The notes beneath the pieces are model-generated. The model made no database searches. It was not told the origin of the DNA and saw only the letters and a list, made by a program, of their open reading frames with translations. Shown in pieces: positions 63,415-64,000 of a stretch of DNA of 64,000 nt. Origin of the DNA: Terriglobales bacterium (GTDB lineage Bacteria > Acidobacteriota > Terriglobia > Terriglobales > Acidobacteriaceae). A program made the translations under genes and the position numbers. The stretch spans positions 88,719-152,718 of the forward strand of contig DATMXP010000052.1 in the NCBI GenBank assembly GCA_035561515.1. Direction: 5' to 3'. How positions within the stretch are numbered: position 1 is the stretch's first letter; every line of letters starts with the position of its first letter.

Positions 63415-64000
63415 GTGACTTACGCCAACAACAGTTCGAATCAACTGCTTTCGACGCCTCTGGCGACATTCACCTACGACCAGAACGGCAACATCCTCAG
63501 CAAGAATAACTCTTATGGCCTGGCGACATACGCCTGGGATTATGAAAACCGTCTGACGAGCGCGACCACACAAAACGGAGTGATCACGTTCAAGTACGAC
63601 CCGTTCGGGCGCAGGATCCAGAAGAGCAGCGCGAGCGGGACGACGATCTACGTTTACGACGGGGCAAACGCGGTCGAAGAACTCGACGGGGCCGGAGTGG
63701 TGACGGCGCGTTTTGTGCAGGGTGCCGGGATTGACGAGCCGTTGGCGCAGAGCAGATCTGGGCTCAATTTCTATCATGCGGACGGGCTCGGATCGGTCAC
63801 CTCGATGACAGATGGGGCGGGGTTGCCGAGCGCGACGTATGTCTATGGAGCGTTTGGAACCCTGGCGTCCTCCAGCGGTACGGTTGCGAATCCGTACAGG
63901 TACACCGCCAGAGAATACGATCCGGAAACCGGGCTCTATTATTACCGCGCCAGATACTACGATCCGACCATTGGCCGCTTTCTGAGCGAAGACCTAATGC
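63415..64000 (+). CDS. RHS-repeat protein, C-terminal core fragment (3' end outside window)
   Basis: The frame opens after a TAG at 63391-63393; first starts are TTG 63412 or GTG 63415. It reads straight into YD-repeat sequence (FTYDQNGNILSKNN, YAWDYENRLTSATTQNG, FKYDPFGRRIQKS) and then the RHS core (FYHADGLGSVTSMTD, YRYTAREYDPETGLYYYRAR, YYDPTIGRFLSED) at the window edge. Full RHS proteins are far longer upstream, so this is 5'-truncated or an orphan tip. A polymorphic toxin domain may follow beyond 64000. Confidence 0.85.
   Translation, partial: MTYANNSSNQLLSTPLATFTYDQNGNILSKNNSYGLATYAWDYENRLTSATTQNGVITFKYDPFGRRIQKSSASGTTIYVYDGANAVEELDGAGVVTARFVQGAGIDEPLAQSRSGLNFYHADGLGSVTSMTDGAGLPSATYVYGAFGTLASSSGTVANPYRYTAREYDPETGLYYYRARYYDPTIGRFLSEDLM

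Overview
The window looks like about 64 kb of chromosome from an Acidobacteriota bacterium of the Terriglobia / Koribacter type (inference). The evidence is two large TonB-dependent receptors with an N-terminal carboxypeptidase-regulatory-like domain, many short secreted proteins, a PEP-CTERM protein, MacAB-type ABC export genes, a GerW/YtfJ-like protein in a non-sporulating context, and an RNA polymerase omega-like protein of a divergent type. Base composition is moderately GC-rich. I saw no rRNA or tRNA gene, no CRISPR array, no integrase and no complete insertion sequence.

Layout. 0-8 kb: end of a methyltransferase, a radical SAM protein, a GerW-like protein, a ZIP metal transporter, a small membrane protein carrying a kinase-like dimerisation motif, undecaprenyl diphosphate synthase, and a Cys/His small secreted protein followed by a TonB receptor. 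8-20 kb: a zinc-ribbon XRE regulator, an HD protein, histidine ammonia-lyase, a thioesterase / enoyl-CoA hydratase pair, a RES-Xre toxin-antitoxin pair, a methylcrotonyl-CoA carboxylase beta / membrane protein / HMG-CoA lyase operon, a YefM-YoeB toxin-antitoxin pair with a clear palindromic operator, and MtnA. 20-34 kb: a transpeptidase-only penicillin-binding protein, an NRAMP-like transporter with altered metal-site motifs, UvrA, small unknown genes, a LigD lacking its polymerase domain, and a PEP-CTERM protein. 34-41 kb: an M28-like peptidase and an overlapping trio (MprF-type aminoacyl-phosphatidylglycerol synthase, AcvB/VirJ-like hydrolase, UPF0104 flippase-like protein). 41-46 kb: an omega-like protein, Rho and a 1116-residue Oar-like TonB receptor. 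47-63 kb: GlpX, glutaryl-CoA dehydrogenase, a MacAB-like export operon, ModBC without ModA, a secreted nitroreductase, an RNase HI variant, GNAT, cupin, PolX, cold shock protein, Nudix and a DUF2520 oxidoreductase. The right edge enters the C-terminal core of an RHS-repeat protein.

Features not explained by ordinary genes: (1) a densely self-complementary stretch near 56.55-56.72 kb that could be a structured RNA and also holds a 42-codon open frame with a good ribosome-binding site; (2) a pair of inverted, roughly 0.4-0.5 kb repeats at 46.49-46.96 and 62.94-63.35 kb, each built from alternating copies of a short unit, the second directly beside the truncated RHS gene; (3) the overlapping lipid-aminoacylation trio at 36.7-40.3 kb. 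DNA repair genes (uvrA, ligD, polX) and catabolic acyl-CoA genes are scattered rather than clustered.
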